From Rhizobiaceae bacterium (GTDB lineage: Bacteria > Pseudomonadota > Alphaproteobacteria > Rhizobiales > Rhizobiaceae), in NCBI GenBank assembly GCA_913776675.1, contig CAJYRE010000352.1:1-7555 (forward strand): a stretch of 7,555 bases of DNA, given 5' to 3'. A model generated the notes under the pieces. That model saw only the letters and a list, made by a program, of their open reading frames with translations. It searched no databases and was not told the origin of the DNA. Positions within the stretch are counted from its first letter, which is position 1. Each line of letters begins with the position of its first letter. The position numbers were made by a program, and so were the translations under genes. Positions 6,584-7,555 of this stretch are shown here, one piece after another.

Positions 6584-7417
6584 ATGACACAGGCTGAAAC
6601 GAATACCGCAAATCCGGTTCTGGTTGAGTTTGATGACGGAATTGCATTTGTAACTTTCAACCGCCCTGAAAAGCGCAATGCCATGAACCCAGCCCTGAAC
6701 AAGCGCATGCTCGAAGTTCTGGACGAGCTTGAAGGCGATGATCGTTGCGGCGTTCTGGTGCTGCGTGGCGCTGGCACGTCTTGGTCGGCGGGCATGGATT
6801 TGCAGCAATATTTCCGCGACAACGATGACAAGCCGCGCGAAGCAACGCTGAAAAGCCGCCGTCAGTCTGGTGCCTGGTGGCAGCGCTTGACCTATTTCGA
6901 AAAGCCAACCATTGCCATGGTCAACGGCTGGTGCTTCGGGGGCGCTTTTAATCCGCTGGTGGCTTGCGATTTGGCCATTGCGGCGGATGAAGCGACGTTC
7001 GGCCTCTCGGAAATCAACTGGGGCATTCTGCCCGGCGGCAATGTGACCCGCGCTGTGGCCGAAGTGATGAATCACCGTGATTCGCTTTATTACATCATGA
7101 CGGGCGAGCCCTTCGGTGGCCAAAAGGCCCGCGATATGGGGCTGGTGAATGAATCTGTGCCGCTTGAGCAGTTGGAAGCCCGTGTGCGTAAACTGTGCGC
7201 AAGCCTGCTGGAGAAGAATCCTGTTACCATGAAGGCCGCCAAGGATACGTTCAAGCGGGTGCGCAACATGCCTTGGGATCTGGCTGACGATTACATCTAC
7301 GCCAAGCTGGAGCAAATGCTGTTGCTGGATAAGACCCGTGGTCGTGATGAAGGCCTGAAACAGTTCCTGGACGACAAGTCCTACCGTCCTGGTCTGGGTG
7401 CTTACAAAAAGAAGTAA
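6584..7417 (+). CDS. ech: Hydroxycinnamoyl-CoA hydratase/lyase (vanillin-forming HCHL)
   Basis: This 277-residue crotonase-family enzyme hydrates feruloyl-, p-coumaroyl- or caffeoyl-CoA and cleaves the product to the aromatic aldehyde (vanillin, 4-hydroxybenzaldehyde) and acetyl-CoA. It closely resembles the 276-residue Pseudomonas fluorescens HCHL from memory, with shared blocks NRPEKRNAM, PTIAMVNGWCFGG, ADEATFGLSEINWG, YYIMTG, LVNESVPL, EKNPV and a C-terminal FLDDKS..PGL.AYK. Key residues: Met71 and Tyr76 (equivalent to Met70/Tyr75), the catalytic Glu143, and Tyr239 in DDYIYAKLEQ. Asn123 stands where the Pseudomonas enzyme has Ser123. The start at 6584 has AAGGAG (6572-6577), 6 bases upstream. 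It is the second gene of the operon and is followed by a strong terminator. Related names are couA and ferB; the exact phenolic substrate cannot be told from sequence. Confidence 0.92.
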   Translation: MTQAETNTANPVLVEFDDGIAFVTFNRPEKRNAMNPALNKRMLEVLDELEGDDRCGVLVLRGAGTSWSAGMDLQQYFRDNDDKPREATLKSRRQSGAWWQRLTYFEKPTIAMVNGWCFGGAFNPLVACDLAIAADEATFGLSEINWGILPGGNVTRAVAEVMNHRDSLYYIMTGEPFGGQKARDMGLVNESVPLEQLEARVRKLCASLLEKNPVTMKAAKDTFKRVRNMPWDLADDYIYAKLEQMLLLDKTRGRDEGLKQFLDDKSYRPGLGAYKKK

Positions 7418-7423
7418 AAATAC

Positions 7424-7459
7424 AAAGCCTGCGATGTTCCAACGTCGCAGGCTTTTTTT
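7424..7459 (+). terminator. Rho-independent terminator of the hydroxycinnamate operon
   Basis: Arms 7424-7437 and 7442-7455 form a 14-bp stem (core GCCTGCGA/TCGCAGGC, one G-T wobble) with a four-base TCCA loop. Seven T residues (7453-7459) follow. It begins 6 bases after the hydratase/lyase stop. It should end the two-gene transcript and make the next gene largely independent. Confidence 0.93.
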
Positions 7460-7541
7460 GCAGGACGGGTTATCTCGCGGGGAGGCGAAACCTGTTCTGA
7501 AATTGGGGGTGTGTCATTTTGATGTTTTGGGAGGAGTGCAT

Positions 7542-7555
7542 ATGAATATGCAAGT
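7542..7555 (+). CDS. Start of an unidentified downstream gene (truncated by window end)
   Basis: An ATG at 7542 opens a frame reading MNMQ before the window ends. It is preceded by a strong Shine-Dalgarno, GGGAGGAG (7529-7536), 5 bases away, which makes a real start likely. Only four full codons are visible, so the product cannot be identified. In comparable clusters a benzaldehyde/vanillin dehydrogenase often follows, but that is only a guess from context. The terminator at 7424-7459 implies a separate promoter in 7460-7528; I see no clear one. Confidence 0.6.

Noticed and set aside
6521..7315. Minus-strand frame (264 residues) opposite the hydratase/lyase gene
   Set aside because: It is antisense to a strongly recognisable crotonase and has no domain or start signal.
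1..7555. Search for CRISPR repeats, insertion sequences, tRNA genes, toxin-antitoxin or defence genes
   Set aside because: No direct-repeat array, transposase, tRNA cloverleaf or such protein families were recognised on either strand by eye.

Overview
This window looks like chromosomal DNA from an alphaproteobacterium of the order Hyphomicrobiales (Rhizobiales), probably close to Brucella/Ochrobactrum. That placement rests on remembered resemblance of the Lon and HU proteins to that group, on the lon-hup gene order, and on the pairing of an FMN riboswitch with a RibN-type transporter. It is an inference, not a database result.

Layout. (1) Positions 1-2396 hold lon, the ATP-dependent AAA+ protease, lacking only its first residues, followed by a strong intrinsic terminator. 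(2) Positions 2603-2878 hold hup, a 91-residue HU-type nucleoid protein, with its own terminator. (3) Positions 3027-3174 hold a complete FMN (RFN) riboswitch aptamer that leads into ribN (3281-4186), a ten-helix EamA/DMT-family riboflavin importer. (4) A 133-base convergent spacer carries repeated TGTCGC/GCGACA arms. (5) A hydroxycinnamate (p-coumarate/ferulate) module follows: a MarR-family regulator on the minus strand (4320-4865), divergent from a hydroxycinnamate-CoA ligase gene (4983-6542) and a hydroxycinnamoyl-CoA hydratase/lyase gene (6584-7417). A 14-bp terminator ends this unit. (6) The first codons of another plus-strand gene start at 7542 and run off the window.

How the genes work together. 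Lon and HU are housekeeping protein-quality and chromosome-architecture genes. RibN is expected to import riboflavin when intracellular FMN is low, sensed by the riboswitch. The ligase and hydratase/lyase should convert p-coumaric or ferulic acid to its CoA thioester and then to 4-hydroxybenzaldehyde or vanillin plus acetyl-CoA. By analogy with CouR and FerC, the MarR protein probably represses this operon until the CoA thioester appears. A 13-base perfect palindrome at 4931-4943, in the divergent spacer, is the best candidate operator.

No tRNA, rRNA, CRISPR array, insertion sequence or defence system was seen. The families are all recognisable. The points worth a second look are the ribN expression platform, the operator palindrome, the Asn at the usual Ser position in the hydratase/lyase, and the gene order after hup. 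I do not see an undescribed system here.
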